Shown here in pieces: positions 52,342-61,275 of a stretch of DNA of 64,000 nt. The position numbers and the translations under genes are program-made. Position 1 is the first letter of the stretch. The number at the start of each line of letters is the position of its first letter. The notes beneath the pieces are model-generated. The model made no database searches. It saw nothing but the letters and a program-made list of their open reading frames with translations, and had not been told where the DNA came from. Source of the DNA: TMED27 sp964350695 (GTDB lineage Bacteria > Pseudomonadota > Alphaproteobacteria > Micavibrionales > Micavibrionaceae); NCBI GenBank assembly GCA_964350695.1, contig CAYGKM010000006.1, positions 62,001 through 126,000 on the forward strand, written 5' to 3'.

Positions 52342-53754
52342 ATGACTATGAAGCCACGCACACTTTTTGAAAAAATCTGGGATGACCATGTTGTTCATAA
52401 ACAAGATGACGGCACGTGCCTGATCTATATTGATCGCCACCTTATCCACGAGGTGACCTCGCCGCAGGCGTTTGAAGGGCTTCGCATGGCGGGGCGGAAA
52501 GTGCGCCGCACCGAAAATACGCTCGCGGTGATGGATCATAACGTGCCGACGACGGATCGCAGCCTTCCCATTGAGCAAGAAGATAGCCGCATCCAGATTG
52601 ATACGCTGCGCAAGAACTGTGAAGATTTCGGCGTTACGCTTTTTGATTTGACCGATAGCCGCCAAGGTATCGTGCATATTATCGGTCCTGAGCAAGGCTT
52701 CACGCAGCCCGGTATGACGATTGTTTGCGGAGATTCCCACACCTCCACCCACGGCGCGTTCGGCGCGCTGGCGTTTGGGATTGGCACATCGGAAGTTGAA
52801 CATGTGCTGGCGACGCAGACGCTTATTCAAAAGCCTGCGAAGAATTTACGCATCACCGTGAACGGCGCATTGCCCGCGGGCGTAACGGCGAAGGATATGA
52901 TCCTTCATATCATCGGCATTATCGGCACAGCCGGCGGCAACGGCCATGTGATTGAATATGCGGGCGAAGCGGTGCGCAACCTTTCGATGGAAGGCCGCAT
53001 GACGATTTGCAATATGTCGATTGAAGCGGGCGCGCGGGCGGGGCTTGTTGCGCCGGACGAGACGACATTCAATTATATTAAAGGCCGCCCGATGGCGCCG
53101 AAGGGCGAAGTGTTTGACAAGGCCGTGGCCTATTGGAAGACGCTGCCCTCCGACGACGGCGCGACATACGATAAAGAGATTGTAATCGAAGCGGCGGATA
53201 TTATTCCCACCATCACATGGGGCACAACGCCCGAAGATGTTATTCCGATTACGGGCCGCGTCCCTGCCCCGTCTGATTTTGATGATGAGGGTAAACGCGC
53301 CTCCGTGGAGCGGATGCTTGATTATATGGGTTTAACGGCGGGAACGAAAATGACGGACATCACGGTCGATAAAGTCTTTATCGGATCGTGTACGAATGCG
53401 CGGATTGAAGATTTGCGCGAAGTGGCGAGAATAGTCGAAGGCAAGAAAGTTGCCGCGAATATACTCGAGGCGATGATTGTTCCGGGGTCCGGCCTGGTGA
53501 AAATCATGGCCGAGGAAGAAGGCCTTGCCGATATCTTGAAAGAAGCAGGGTTTGATTGGCGCGAGCCAGGATGCTCCATGTGTTTGGGGATGAACCCTGA
53601 TCAGCTTTCACCGGGTGAACGCTGCGCATCGACTTCAAACCGTAACTTCGAAGGTCGGCAAGGACGGGGCGGGCGGACACATTTGATGTCCCCTGCGATG
53701 GCGGCAGCGGCTGCGATTACGGGTAAACTAACGGATGTACGGGGTTTAGCTTAA
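52342..53754 (+). CDS. leuC: 3-isopropylmalate dehydratase, large subunit
   Basis: Isomerises 2- to 3-isopropylmalate with LeuD in leucine synthesis. 470 residues of the aconitase family: DHNVPTTDR, CGDSHTSTHGAFGALAFGIGTSE split across the cluster region, and the 4Fe-4S cysteines C350 (IGSCTNAR), C411 and C414 (GCSMCLGMN). An ATG at 52348 is also possible. leuD is 1.4 kb away because other genes intervene. Confidence 0.97.
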   Translation: MTMKPRTLFEKIWDDHVVHKQDDGTCLIYIDRHLIHEVTSPQAFEGLRMAGRKVRRTENTLAVMDHNVPTTDRSLPIEQEDSRIQIDTLRKNCEDFGVTLFDLTDSRQGIVHIIGPEQGFTQPGMTIVCGDSHTSTHGAFGALAFGIGTSEVEHVLATQTLIQKPAKNLRITVNGALPAGVTAKDMILHIIGIIGTAGGNGHVIEYAGEAVRNLSMEGRMTICNMSIEAGARAGLVAPDETTFNYIKGRPMAPKGEVFDKAVAYWKTLPSDDGATYDKEIVIEAADIIPTITWGTTPEDVIPITGRVPAPSDFDDEGKRASVERMLDYMGLTAGTKMTDITVDKVFIGSCTNARIEDLREVARIVEGKKVAANILEAMIVPGSGLVKIMAEEEGLADILKEAGFDWREPGCSMCLGMNPDQLSPGERCASTSNRNFEGRQGRGGRTHLMSPAMAAAAAITGKLTDVRGLA

Positions 53755-53761
53755 AAGCGCA

Positions 53762-54337
53762 TCAGCGCGTTATACGCATCTCCAGCATGATGGCATAATC
53801 TGCATCATCAGGGCGGGGCATGCGCCTCAAAGCTTCTTCAGCCTCTTCGCTCGCATCCATGATGCCGTTCCACATCACGGTAATCCCCGGCGCCCATTGC
53901 CCAGCTTCCGCCGCGGCGCCAAAATTAAAAGTCAAACGATCTTCATTTGCGTAAGGGTAGAGACCATCAATCCCCGAAAACAGCCGCCCGGCAATTTCGT
54001 TGGGCAAATCTTGTTCGGTTTCCGCATAGGGAGTGGCAAAACTTGGACCGCGATCAAAACGATCGTCACGCCCCACCTGCAGAGAGGCTTTGAAATCACG
54101 CGGCAATATACTTCCGATAACGCTCTGTCGATCATTAAAACCAAAATGGCTGTGCGTAATATTCACTTCATATGGGCTTGAGGATATCGGTTTTAGGCGC
54201 TCTATAGTGTCCGCTTGCACGATTTGCTCTATATCAGGGCGCGTCACGGTGATTGGTTCATCGGCGCTTTGCGCGCCGGCAGGCAAAGCCATAGTCGAAA
54301 CGGCGGCGGCGAGTGCTAGTTTTTGGGCTGTGTTCAT
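53762..54337 (-). CDS. Exported hypothetical protein
   Basis: 191 residues with a clear signal peptide (residues 1-23, ending ALPAGAQ). The mature part is acidic, rich in Asp, Arg and Pro, with SPYEVNITHSHFGFNDRQ and LTFNFGAAAEAGQWAPG. No family recognised. It is antisense to the leu genes, 7 bases from the leuC end, and divergent from the HD-domain gene. Confidence 0.55.
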   Translation of the reverse strand: MNTAQKLALAAAVSTMALPAGAQSADEPITVTRPDIEQIVQADTIERLKPISSSPYEVNITHSHFGFNDRQSVIGSILPRDFKASLQVGRDDRFDRGPSFATPYAETEQDLPNEIAGRLFSGIDGLYPYANEDRLTFNFGAAAEAGQWAPGITVMWNGIMDASEEAEEALRRMPRPDDADYAIMLEMRITR

Positions 54338-54420
54338 TTTTCAAGCATATAGAAACAGTATGGTAAATACAAACTTTGAAAGCTTTGATTATCAACAATC
54401 AATCTGTTACACCGCTAAAT

Positions 54421-55149
54421 ATGAGCTTAAAAAATTCACCATGGCCCGATAGTTATGATTTCGACATAGACGAAGTTTGTCAGGATGTTTTTAAACCGTT
54501 TATTAAAAGCGAGATTCATAAGCTTGAAGACTATGACCATCAGCGCAAGATGGTTGTTGACCAGGACATCACCTATATTTTCCATGATCACACACACCGC
54601 GTGGCGGAGAATGTTTTTCGTGCATGCATTGCGCTTGATCTTGGTGAGCGCGTGGCGAACAACATGCGCTGGGCGGTGATGCCGCATGATATCGGCAAGC
54701 GGCTTTTGCCCGTTGATTTATGGCACAGCGAAGAAAAACCCTCTGGCCAAGTTAAACAAATTCGCCGCACGCATACGCTTTTGGGCGCGCAGATCGTGAA
54801 CGAGCTTTTGCCCGATGTGGAGCACCCTTTCAAAGACCTTATGATTGATATTATGCACCACCATCATGAGCATATGGACGGAAGCGGCACGCATGGCGTA
54901 AAGGGCGACGCCCTCTCCGCGCCGGTGCGCTTGGCGGCGATTGTCGAGGCATATGACGGATATCGAATCTGGCGTCCGCATTTCGGGGATCGGGATATCT
55001 CACCACCCAGCGTATTAGAGCGGATGCGCGGGGAAAAGGGCGCAAATATTTATGACATGGAGATGTTCGAAGTCTTTGCAAAAATGAAGATGGATGACTA
55101 TAAACATGGACGAATATTACAAAACGCCCAAGGACCGCAGACCAGATGA
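54421..55149 (+). CDS. HD-domain phosphohydrolase (degenerate HD-GYP type)
   Basis: 242 residues from the ATG at 54421 (a TTG frame extends to 54376). The HD motif is intact: H57, then H89-D90 in MPHDIGK, H118 in RRTHTLLGA, HHHHEHMDG (147-153) and D179 in IVEAYDGY. The GYP signature is replaced by GTHG. HD-GYP enzymes degrade cyclic di-GMP, but this variant cannot be assigned a substrate. Its stop overlaps the leuD start as ATGA, so it is translationally coupled into the leu operon. Confidence 0.75.
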   Translation: MSLKNSPWPDSYDFDIDEVCQDVFKPFIKSEIHKLEDYDHQRKMVVDQDITYIFHDHTHRVAENVFRACIALDLGERVANNMRWAVMPHDIGKRLLPVDLWHSEEKPSGQVKQIRRTHTLLGAQIVNELLPDVEHPFKDLMIDIMHHHHEHMDGSGTHGVKGDALSAPVRLAAIVEAYDGYRIWRPHFGDRDISPPSVLERMRGEKGANIYDMEMFEVFAKMKMDDYKHGRILQNAQGPQTR

Positions 55150-55751
55150 AGCCATTTACGACGCTCAAAGCCATTGCCGCGCCGCTTGATATGATTAATG
55201 TCGATACCGATATCATCATTCCCAAGCAGTTTTTAAAGACCGTAAAGCGTACGGGGCTTGGCGTGAGCGCGTTTTATAACATTCGTTATGATGATAAGGG
55301 CGAGCTTTTGCCTGATTTCGTGCTTAACCGCCCTGAATATGCGGATGCGCAGATTTTGATTACGGGCGAGAATTTCGGCTGCGGATCGTCGCGCGAGCAC
55401 GCACCATGGGCGATCTTGGATATGGGCTTTACATGCGTTATTGCGCCTTCTTTTGCCGATATTTTCTTCAATAACAGCTTTAAGAACGGCATTCTTCCTA
55501 TTGAACTTCCTCAGGAACAGGTCGATGAGCTTATGGAGTCTGCAAAAAGCGACCCTGACGGGGAAATCGAGATTGATCTTGAGAAACAAACCATCACGCG
55601 CGGGAATAAATTCAGCTTCTCATTCGAGATTGACCCTTTTCGCAAGCATTGCCTGATGAACGGGCTTGATGATATCGGCCTGACGCTTGAAAAAGGCCTG
55701 CATATCGACACATTCGAAGACAAACGCAATAAAAGCCAGCCTTGGGTATAA
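55146..55751 (+). CDS. leuD: 3-isopropylmalate dehydratase, small subunit
   Basis: Swivel domain of isopropylmalate isomerase. 201 residues with NVDTDIIIPKQFLK, the GENFGCGSSREHAPW active-site block and PSFADIFFNNSFKNG. Overlaps the HD gene by four bases and is followed after one base by the FkbM gene, so all are one transcript. Confidence 0.97.
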   Translation: MKPFTTLKAIAAPLDMINVDTDIIIPKQFLKTVKRTGLGVSAFYNIRYDDKGELLPDFVLNRPEYADAQILITGENFGCGSSREHAPWAILDMGFTCVIAPSFADIFFNNSFKNGILPIELPQEQVDELMESAKSDPDGEIEIDLEKQTITRGNKFSFSFEIDPFRKHCLMNGLDDIGLTLEKGLHIDTFEDKRNKSQPWV

Positions 55752-55752
55752 A

Positions 55753-56484
55753 ATGCTCTCACGCTTAAAAACCAGCCTTTACAGGTCTTATTACAAAAGC
55801 TTCAGCCCTACCCGGCACAAGGTCGTGCGGTTTAAAGGGGCGGAGTTTTGCGTGCGCCCTGATAATTATATTGATCGCCGCATGTGGATTGAGGGCGGGT
55901 ATGAAGCGGAACAAATACAAACCATGCTTGATACCGCCCGCATAACTGCCTTTGATGCTTTTTTGGATATAGGGGCTAATTTCGGGCTTTATAGCTGCAT
56001 TATCGGGTGCTCCGGCCTTGTACCTAAAGTGCATAGCATTGAGTGTGATCCGCGAAATTTAAACCATCTCTACGGCCATATTGATATGAATGATCTTTTC
56101 GAGATGATCAATGTTCACCCTATTGCGGCGGGAGATAAGCCGGGTAAAGTGACGCTGAATATGGCGGCAAACAACAATACAGGCCGATCCAGCCTTGCGA
56201 AATCGCAAAGTAACGGCGCGAGCATTGAGGTTGAGCAAGACAGTATTGATCGTCTTTTTGGTTTTAAAAGCCAGACGCTTCTTATCAAAATTGATGTGGA
56301 AGGATATGAAGCAAGCGTATTATCAGGCATGGAAAAGACCTTGAAAAACAACGCATGTTTTATCCAGATGGAAATACTCAGCGCAGAAGACAGCGCACTT
56401 GAAAGCCGTTTAGAAACAATGGGCTATGCCCGCGTAAAGTCGATTGGCGCGGATGTTTATTTCACAAATATCAAGAACCTATAA
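55753..56484 (+). CDS. FkbM family methyltransferase
   Basis: 243 residues from the ATG at 55753, one base after the leuD stop. SAM-binding motif FLDIGANFGLYSC, then HSIECDPRN and the family hallmark LIKIDVEGYEASVL. FkbM methyltransferases act on sugars, lipids or natural products; the target here is unknown. It lies between leuD and leuB, which are commonly adjacent. Confidence 0.85.
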   Translation: MLSRLKTSLYRSYYKSFSPTRHKVVRFKGAEFCVRPDNYIDRRMWIEGGYEAEQIQTMLDTARITAFDAFLDIGANFGLYSCIIGCSGLVPKVHSIECDPRNLNHLYGHIDMNDLFEMINVHPIAAGDKPGKVTLNMAANNNTGRSSLAKSQSNGASIEVEQDSIDRLFGFKSQTLLIKIDVEGYEASVLSGMEKTLKNNACFIQMEILSAEDSALESRLETMGYARVKSIGADVYFTNIKNL

Positions 56485-56495
56485 AGGATAAGACC

Positions 56496-57599
56496 ATGAC
56501 GAAGAACCTCGTAATTCTGCCCGGTGACGGAATTGGCCCTGAAATCGTAGCGCAGGCCGTGAAGATCATTGATTGGCTTAAAGGCCATGCCGGGCTTGAT
56601 GTGATCTTAACCCACGACCTCATCGGCGGTCAGGCTTATGACGAATATGGCGTGCCGTTCGCCGATAGCACGCTTGAGATATGCCGCAAGGCGGATGCGA
56701 TCCTGATGGGCAGTGTCGGCGGGCCGAAATGGGACGGCGTGGATTACGATAAACGTCCTGAGGCGGGGTTATTGAGGCTTCGCAAAGAGCTCGATCTGTT
56801 CGCGAATTTGCGCCCTGCCCTTGTCTTTGATGCGTTGGTCGATGCTTCCAGCCTAAAGCCCGAGATTGTGAAGGGTCTGGACATCCTCATCGTGCGTGAA
56901 CTTACGGGCGGGGTTTATTTTGGTGAGCCGCGCGGCATTGAAGATTTAGGAAACGGGCAACGCCGCGGGTATAACACCCAAGTTTATACGACCTCGGAGA
57001 TTGAGCGTATCGGGCGCGTGGCCTTTGAGCTTGCGCGCAAGCGCTCCAACCGCGTGACATCATGCGAAAAAGCCAATGTGATGGAAAGCGGCAAGCTGTG
57101 GCGCGAAGACATGACCGCGCTGCATGCGGCGAAGTATGCGGATGTGAGCCTCGAGCATATGTACGCGGATAACTGCGCGATGCAGCTTTGCCGCAATCCG
57201 CGTCAGTTTGATGTGATTGTGACGGATAATTTGTTTGGCGATATTTTGAGTGATGAAGCGGCGATGCTGACGGGGTCGCTCGGGATGCTGCCTTCTGCAT
57301 CACTCGGCGTTGTGGGCTCGGCGGGGCTATATGAGCCTGTACACGGCTCTGCGCCCGATATTGCGGGACAAGGCAAGGCGAACCCGCTGGCGACGATTCT
57401 TTCGCTTTCTATGGCGCTTCGGTATTCGCTTGATCGCGGGGATTTGGCGGACGCGTTGGAAGCAAGCGTTCAAGATGTTTTGAATGCGGGCATTCGCACA
57501 GCCGATATCATGGCGGAAGGGTCACGCGAGGTCTCGACGGAAGAGATGGGCGCGGCGGTTATTGACGCGCTTGCAAAGTCCAAGGCACTCGCTGCTTAA
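56496..57599 (+). CDS. leuB: 3-isopropylmalate dehydrogenase
   Basis: Third step of leucine synthesis. 367 residues of the beta-decarboxylating dehydrogenase family: LPGDGIGPEIVAQ, LLRLRKELDLFANLRPA, the R-x-x-Y region with VYTTSEIERIGR, TDNLFGDILSDEAAML and the NAD-binding EPVHGSAPDIAGQGKANP. It begins 11 bases after the FkbM gene. Last gene of the leu block. Confidence 0.98.
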   Translation: MTKNLVILPGDGIGPEIVAQAVKIIDWLKGHAGLDVILTHDLIGGQAYDEYGVPFADSTLEICRKADAILMGSVGGPKWDGVDYDKRPEAGLLRLRKELDLFANLRPALVFDALVDASSLKPEIVKGLDILIVRELTGGVYFGEPRGIEDLGNGQRRGYNTQVYTTSEIERIGRVAFELARKRSNRVTSCEKANVMESGKLWREDMTALHAAKYADVSLEHMYADNCAMQLCRNPRQFDVIVTDNLFGDILSDEAAMLTGSLGMLPSASLGVVGSAGLYEPVHGSAPDIAGQGKANPLATILSLSMALRYSLDRGDLADALEASVQDVLNAGIRTADIMAEGSREVSTEEMGAAVIDALAKSKALAA

Positions 57600-57604
57600 T
57601 TTAA

Positions 57605-57675
57605 CGTCATTGCGAGGAGACGCTTTAGCTTCCGACGCGGCAATCTTGATTGCGTCGCTGAAGCTCGCAATGACG
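57605..57675. repeat. Interspersed palindromic repeat, copy 2
   Basis: CGTCATTGCGAGG at the left end and CTCGCAATGACG at the right form the outer stem, enclosing GACGCGGCAA and GATTGC. It starts five bases after leuB and is the better-preserved copy of the repeat at 47139-47209. Confidence 0.8.
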
Positions 57676-57692
57676 GGCTTAGGCGTATAAAA

Positions 57693-57722
57693 AAAGCCCG
57701 AGCAAGCGCCCGGGCTTTCTTG
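57693..57722. terminator. leuB terminator, possibly bidirectional
   Basis: AAAGCCCG (57693-57700) pairs with CGGGCTTT (57711-57718). A T tract on the plus strand and an A tract on its left flank let it serve both leuB and the convergent prepilin gene. Confidence 0.8.
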
Positions 57723-57738
57723 AATTTATAAGGTCATA

Positions 57739-58485
57739 TTACATTCTGAACGCAATTGCACAAACAGAGGACTGGTTACCTTCGTCATAACCACCCGTTG
57801 CCGCCAAACCACATGCGAGGCTATCACCAATCACAATACCAGTTGTCGGGATACCGTCATCAAGTTTGCGGTCAATACGCGCCGCTTGTGATGTTGCAAG
57901 AACACCTGAGTTAGCAGCTACTGCACCGGCTACACCATTTATAACCACATATGTCCCAACGCGAAAGTTCGCTGCTGCGAAGCTTATTGGAGCGCCTGCA
58001 CGCGTGTCGCCTACTGTGAAGCCACCACCAACCGGAGCTGAAGGGTTTGTACGTCCAAAGGCTACAACGTTACCTGTGCTATCCATACCTGTGATAAAGT
58101 CAGCTGCAGCAAGATGTGCGAAGAAGTTCACGCCTTCACCAGTTGGACCACCAGCAATAGCAGGCGCTGACCCAATAGCCACACTGATGCGACCGTCACC
58201 GCTACCGTTGTTACAAGGCGCGGCGCAGTTAACCAAACGTCCGTTTGCGCCTGCTGCGTCGTTCATGTCACCAGGATAGGCGTTATATGCGTCTGTGAAA
58301 CCGTCAACAGCAGCGCCGATACCTTCCATTTGTGAAATCGTGGATGTTACGCGGGCATTTGCGATCAGCTCTTGGCCTTTCAAAATCCCACCGATCAAAA
58401 GACCGATAATAATCATCACAACAGCAAGTTCGACGAGCGTGAAGCCGTCTTGCGCTTTGCGAAGGTTTTTAATTTGAGTATTCAT
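57739..58485 (-). CDS. Type IV prepilin-like protein
   Basis: 248 residues. The leader ends QDG with cleavage before FTLVEL; F15 would be methylated and E19 is the conserved Glu+5. The hydrophobic helix VVMIIIGLLIGGILKG follows, and the Gly/Ala/Asn-rich globular part has four cysteines that may form disulfides. A strong AGGAGAG site precedes the ATG. Codon choice (CCA, GGT, CGT, ACA) suggests high expression. Probably the major pilin or a pseudopilin of the MSHA-like system encoded upstream. Confidence 0.9.
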   Translation of the reverse strand: MNTQIKNLRKAQDGFTLVELAVVMIIIGLLIGGILKGQELIANARVTSTISQMEGIGAAVDGFTDAYNAYPGDMNDAAGANGRLVNCAAPCNNGSGDGRISVAIGSAPAIAGGPTGEGVNFFAHLAAADFITGMDSTGNVVAFGRTNPSAPVGGGFTVGDTRAGAPISFAAANFRVGTYVVINGVAGAVAANSGVLATSQAARIDRKLDDGIPTTGIVIGDSLACGLAATGGYDEGNQSSVCAIAFRM

Positions 58486-58687
58486 GACTCTCTCCTAAAA
58501 ATATGTGCAAAAAAATGATGGGCGTAATTGCCCGAATGAACTGGTCAAAAGTATACCGCGAAAATTGCAGTAAAAACAGCCCTACCCTTCTATCTTTGCC
58601 TTTTTTCGTGAAGAGAGTCTTAATTCTGAGGGTTTGCGCCCCTCAATCAGGCCAAGATGATCACTCAAAACGAGAAATTGAACAGAT

Positions 58688-59761
58688 TCATGCTTTTTGA
58701 GCGGTGTTTTTATACTCTGTGGGTGACATATCTGTGGTTTCTTTGAAGGCGCGGTTGAAAGACGGCAAGGAATTGAAGCCGACTTCGCCTGAAATGACCT
58801 TCACGGAGGCATTTGTTTCAAGCAAAAGGCGTTTTGCGTCCTCAATTCTGTATTCGTTCATGAGTTGAGGGAAGGATTTTTGAAAATGAACGTTGATGAT
58901 TCGCGAAATTACGGATTCAGAGGCGCCGCATTCCTGTGCCAGATCGGTTCTGGAATATGCGGGTTCCTGATATATCTTCTCGCGATCAAGAAGGCTTTGG
59001 ATTTTTCGGGCGATCTTAAGCTCTTCATCAGAGAGTATGTCCTGAGCGATGGTTTCTTTTGTTATTTTTGCCGCCACAGGCTTTGGGAAGATGCGAAAGA
59101 AGCTTGTGCTGACCAGATATACAAAGCCGATCCCCAGAATTGTTTTAATAATGCCTGTTTGCTCGGCGGAGATTTGACCGTTGAGCTGCATGAACATGAC
59201 GCCGAGGAATAATGCGTTCAAGGCCACGAGAGACAAAATCAGCCAATACCGCTCCCGCCCGAATTTCTGGGTTTTGATTTTTTTCAGAAGGTTTTGTTTG
59301 CTGATAACCAGAAGAAGGCTGATTGTGCCCGCCATCAGCCCCGTAACGTTCAGCAAATCCATAAAAGGTTCGCATAGGGCAAGCGAGGTGCAGTTATGCG
59401 TGGTGTTTACAGCGGCAAAAGAGAGCAGAAAGCTGAAGGGGAGAAGCAAAAGCACCCAATAGTCCTTTAAGGACGGGATATTTTTAAGATCCGAGATTTG
59501 CGTGACGAGAAGGACGCTGAGCAGCGGGCCGATAAACCAGAAGAACCACTGCCAATACGGGTAATACTCAGCGCTTCCGGACAGTCTGCTTTGCGCGGCA
59601 TCGAAGAAGAACGCGCCTGCCAGCATCGCGAAATACAGGACGGGCAGGATTGTCTGGCTGAAGCCGCTTTTGCGAAATCCCATATGCACAATTACATAGA
59701 CACAATGCGTCAGCCCCATGAGGGAGAGAATTTCGGGAATAGTGAATTGAATCTCGTTCAT
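58688..59761 (-). CDS. Membrane-bound AraC-family regulator
   Basis: 357 residues. Residues 1-230 hold about seven membrane helices, and residues 255-355 form the AraC DNA-binding domain with two helix-turn-helix units (DLAQECGASESVISRII and VKVISGEVGFNSLPSFNRAFK ... SPTEY). This 7TM-AraC layout suggests sensing of a membrane or periplasmic signal. Its start overlaps the TPR-like gene by four bases, which places it in the pilus operon. Hairpin-like TGAGGG/CCCTCA lies past its end (58627-58645), without a T run. Confidence 0.85.
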   Translation of the reverse strand: MNEIQFTIPEILSLMGLTHCVYVIVHMGFRKSGFSQTILPVLYFAMLAGAFFFDAAQSRLSGSAEYYPYWQWFFWFIGPLLSVLLVTQISDLKNIPSLKDYWVLLLLPFSFLLSFAAVNTTHNCTSLALCEPFMDLLNVTGLMAGTISLLLVISKQNLLKKIKTQKFGRERYWLILSLVALNALFLGVMFMQLNGQISAEQTGIIKTILGIGFVYLVSTSFFRIFPKPVAAKITKETIAQDILSDEELKIARKIQSLLDREKIYQEPAYSRTDLAQECGASESVISRIINVHFQKSFPQLMNEYRIEDAKRLLLETNASVKVISGEVGFNSLPSFNRAFKETTDMSPTEYKNTAQKA

Positions 59762-60498
59762 TTCTTCTTCATAAACTCTGTGCAGGTTCGGGCGTATTTA
59801 TCATCTGTCGGCTCTAAAATCTGTGTGCAAACATAATGCAGTGTCGCATTGACCTCGGCGGGATGCAACTTGTCGCCTTCGGTTTTGATAAGGGAGAGCA
59901 GCATCTTATAGGCTGCGTCTTTCTCACCTTGCGCGTTCAGTACATAAGCGGGCATGGAGCGCGCCCAGATCGGCAGGTTTTGGCCTTTGATACGGCTGAT
60001 TTCATTAGCAATTTCGAGGGCGAGCTCCTGGTTGTTCATTTTAAAGCGGGCAATGAAGGCGGCTTGGGCGAGCCACCGCCATTTTTCATTATCATGGGCA
60101 CTGCCTGCTTTTTGCAAATACCGCACGATCGGTTCCAGCTCATCGGTGTTTTGGTTGGCGCTGAAATAATACGCGGCGAGAAAAGGCAGAAAGTTCGAAG
60201 TTTGATTGAGTTCATACCCGCGCATCAGCCATTGCCCCAGACGTTCATAATTATATTCGGAGAGATTTGTGCTGCGCCCGCCGGTATCGCCAAGATTTTG
60301 CAGCATGATCCCCATGGCGCGATAAGCGAATTCAGGGTCACCGAGGGAAGACAGCATCATGCCTGTTTTTGTCGGTAGTGGCGGTACATTGCCCCAACGG
60401 CTTTGCGTGTCCCGGGTTTGTGTCCAGAGGCCGATGTTGCAAAGGACCGCGAGAGTCAGGACGAGGATCGGGGCGAGATGGCGGGGACGGCTTAGCAT
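59758..60498 (-). CDS. Membrane-anchored TPR-like protein
   Basis: 246 residues. One N-terminal membrane helix (about residues 9-26), then a predicted all-helical region with repeats of the form W-x-A-Q-A-A-F-I-A and LPIWARSMPAYVLNAQGEKDAAY, as in TPR-type scaffolds. Its ATG overlaps the permease stop by one base and its stop overlaps the AraC gene by four. It may be a periplasmic partner of the permease. Confidence 0.6.
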   Translation of the reverse strand: MLSRPRHLAPILVLTLAVLCNIGLWTQTRDTQSRWGNVPPLPTKTGMMLSSLGDPEFAYRAMGIMLQNLGDTGGRSTNLSEYNYERLGQWLMRGYELNQTSNFLPFLAAYYFSANQNTDELEPIVRYLQKAGSAHDNEKWRWLAQAAFIARFKMNNQELALEIANEISRIKGQNLPIWARSMPAYVLNAQGEKDAAYKMLLSLIKTEGDKLHPAEVNATLHYVCTQILEPTDDKYARTCTEFMKKK

Positions 60499-61259
60499 TA
60501 GAACCTCCTATAGAGGAGATCAATGGCTGCGGCGCTGAGAATCAGGACAATATAGACTGCGCCTTGAAGGACAATAAAGAGGTTGGCGCTTGCGTCCAGA
60601 CCATAAAGAAGCCATGAGCTTTGCGTGAGGAGATCAAGCCGCGGCATGACCATGGATATCCCTTGCATGATTACCGAGAGCCCCTCGAAGAGCGGGCCGT
60701 CGGCTTTTTGCGAATCTATGATGCCCAATAAATGCGCCATCATCCGTGCCAAGACATAAAAACCGAGCGTTGCGAACATACTGAGCGCAGGGCTGGCCAG
60801 CACCATTGCAAAGAAAAACGCGGTGCAGACCATGATTGCGTTTTCGATTGAAAGGCTGGCGATCCAGTAGATATGGTTTGCGGAAAATAAATGCGGGGAA
60901 AGCGCATATACACAAAGGCCGGAGAAAATGGCGGCAAGAATGCCGATGAATATAAAGGCCGAAGCGTAGGAGAGCAAAAAGGACAGCCGCCCGACGGGCC
61001 GCGTCAGCAAATATTCAACGTCGCGGCTATCGAAACTGCGTTTGACGAAGAACGCTACAAAGAGGCATAGGCCGAAAACATTGAGGAGACGGATACTGCC
61101 CGCGGCGAAAACAGCGGCGAATTGATCTATTTCGGTAACGGCGGAGCCGCCCATGAAGATGGAAAGACTTGTGGCCAATGCCATCATCACAAAAAGAGAC
61201 ACAATAAACTTATCTCTTTTCGCTGCTTTTAATACATAACCGAAAAGCAGAGAGGACAT
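60498..61259 (-). CDS. ABC-2 type transporter permease
   Basis: 253 residues with about six membrane helices and the ABC-2 membrane organisation (FVAFFVKRSFDSRDVEYLLTRPVGR, with RPVGR typical of these permeases). No ATPase gene is next to it: the secretin lies 16 bases upstream and the TPR-like gene directly downstream. Linkage to pilus genes recalls the PilGHI ABC system of Myxococcus, in which PilI is the permease (inference). Confidence 0.75.
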   Translation of the reverse strand: MSSLLFGYVLKAAKRDKFIVSLFVMMALATSLSIFMGGSAVTEIDQFAAVFAAGSIRLLNVFGLCLFVAFFVKRSFDSRDVEYLLTRPVGRLSFLLSYASAFIFIGILAAIFSGLCVYALSPHLFSANHIYWIASLSIENAIMVCTAFFFAMVLASPALSMFATLGFYVLARMMAHLLGIIDSQKADGPLFEGLSVIMQGISMVMPRLDLLTQSSWLLYGLDASANLFIVLQGAVYIVLILSAAAIDLLYRRF

Positions 61260-61275
61260 AGCACAGTTCGCCGTT

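Noticed and set aside
58503..58700. 65-residue plus-strand frame between prepilin and AraC genes
   Set aside because: No ribosome site, no recognisable features, and it overlaps the AraC end; likely chance.
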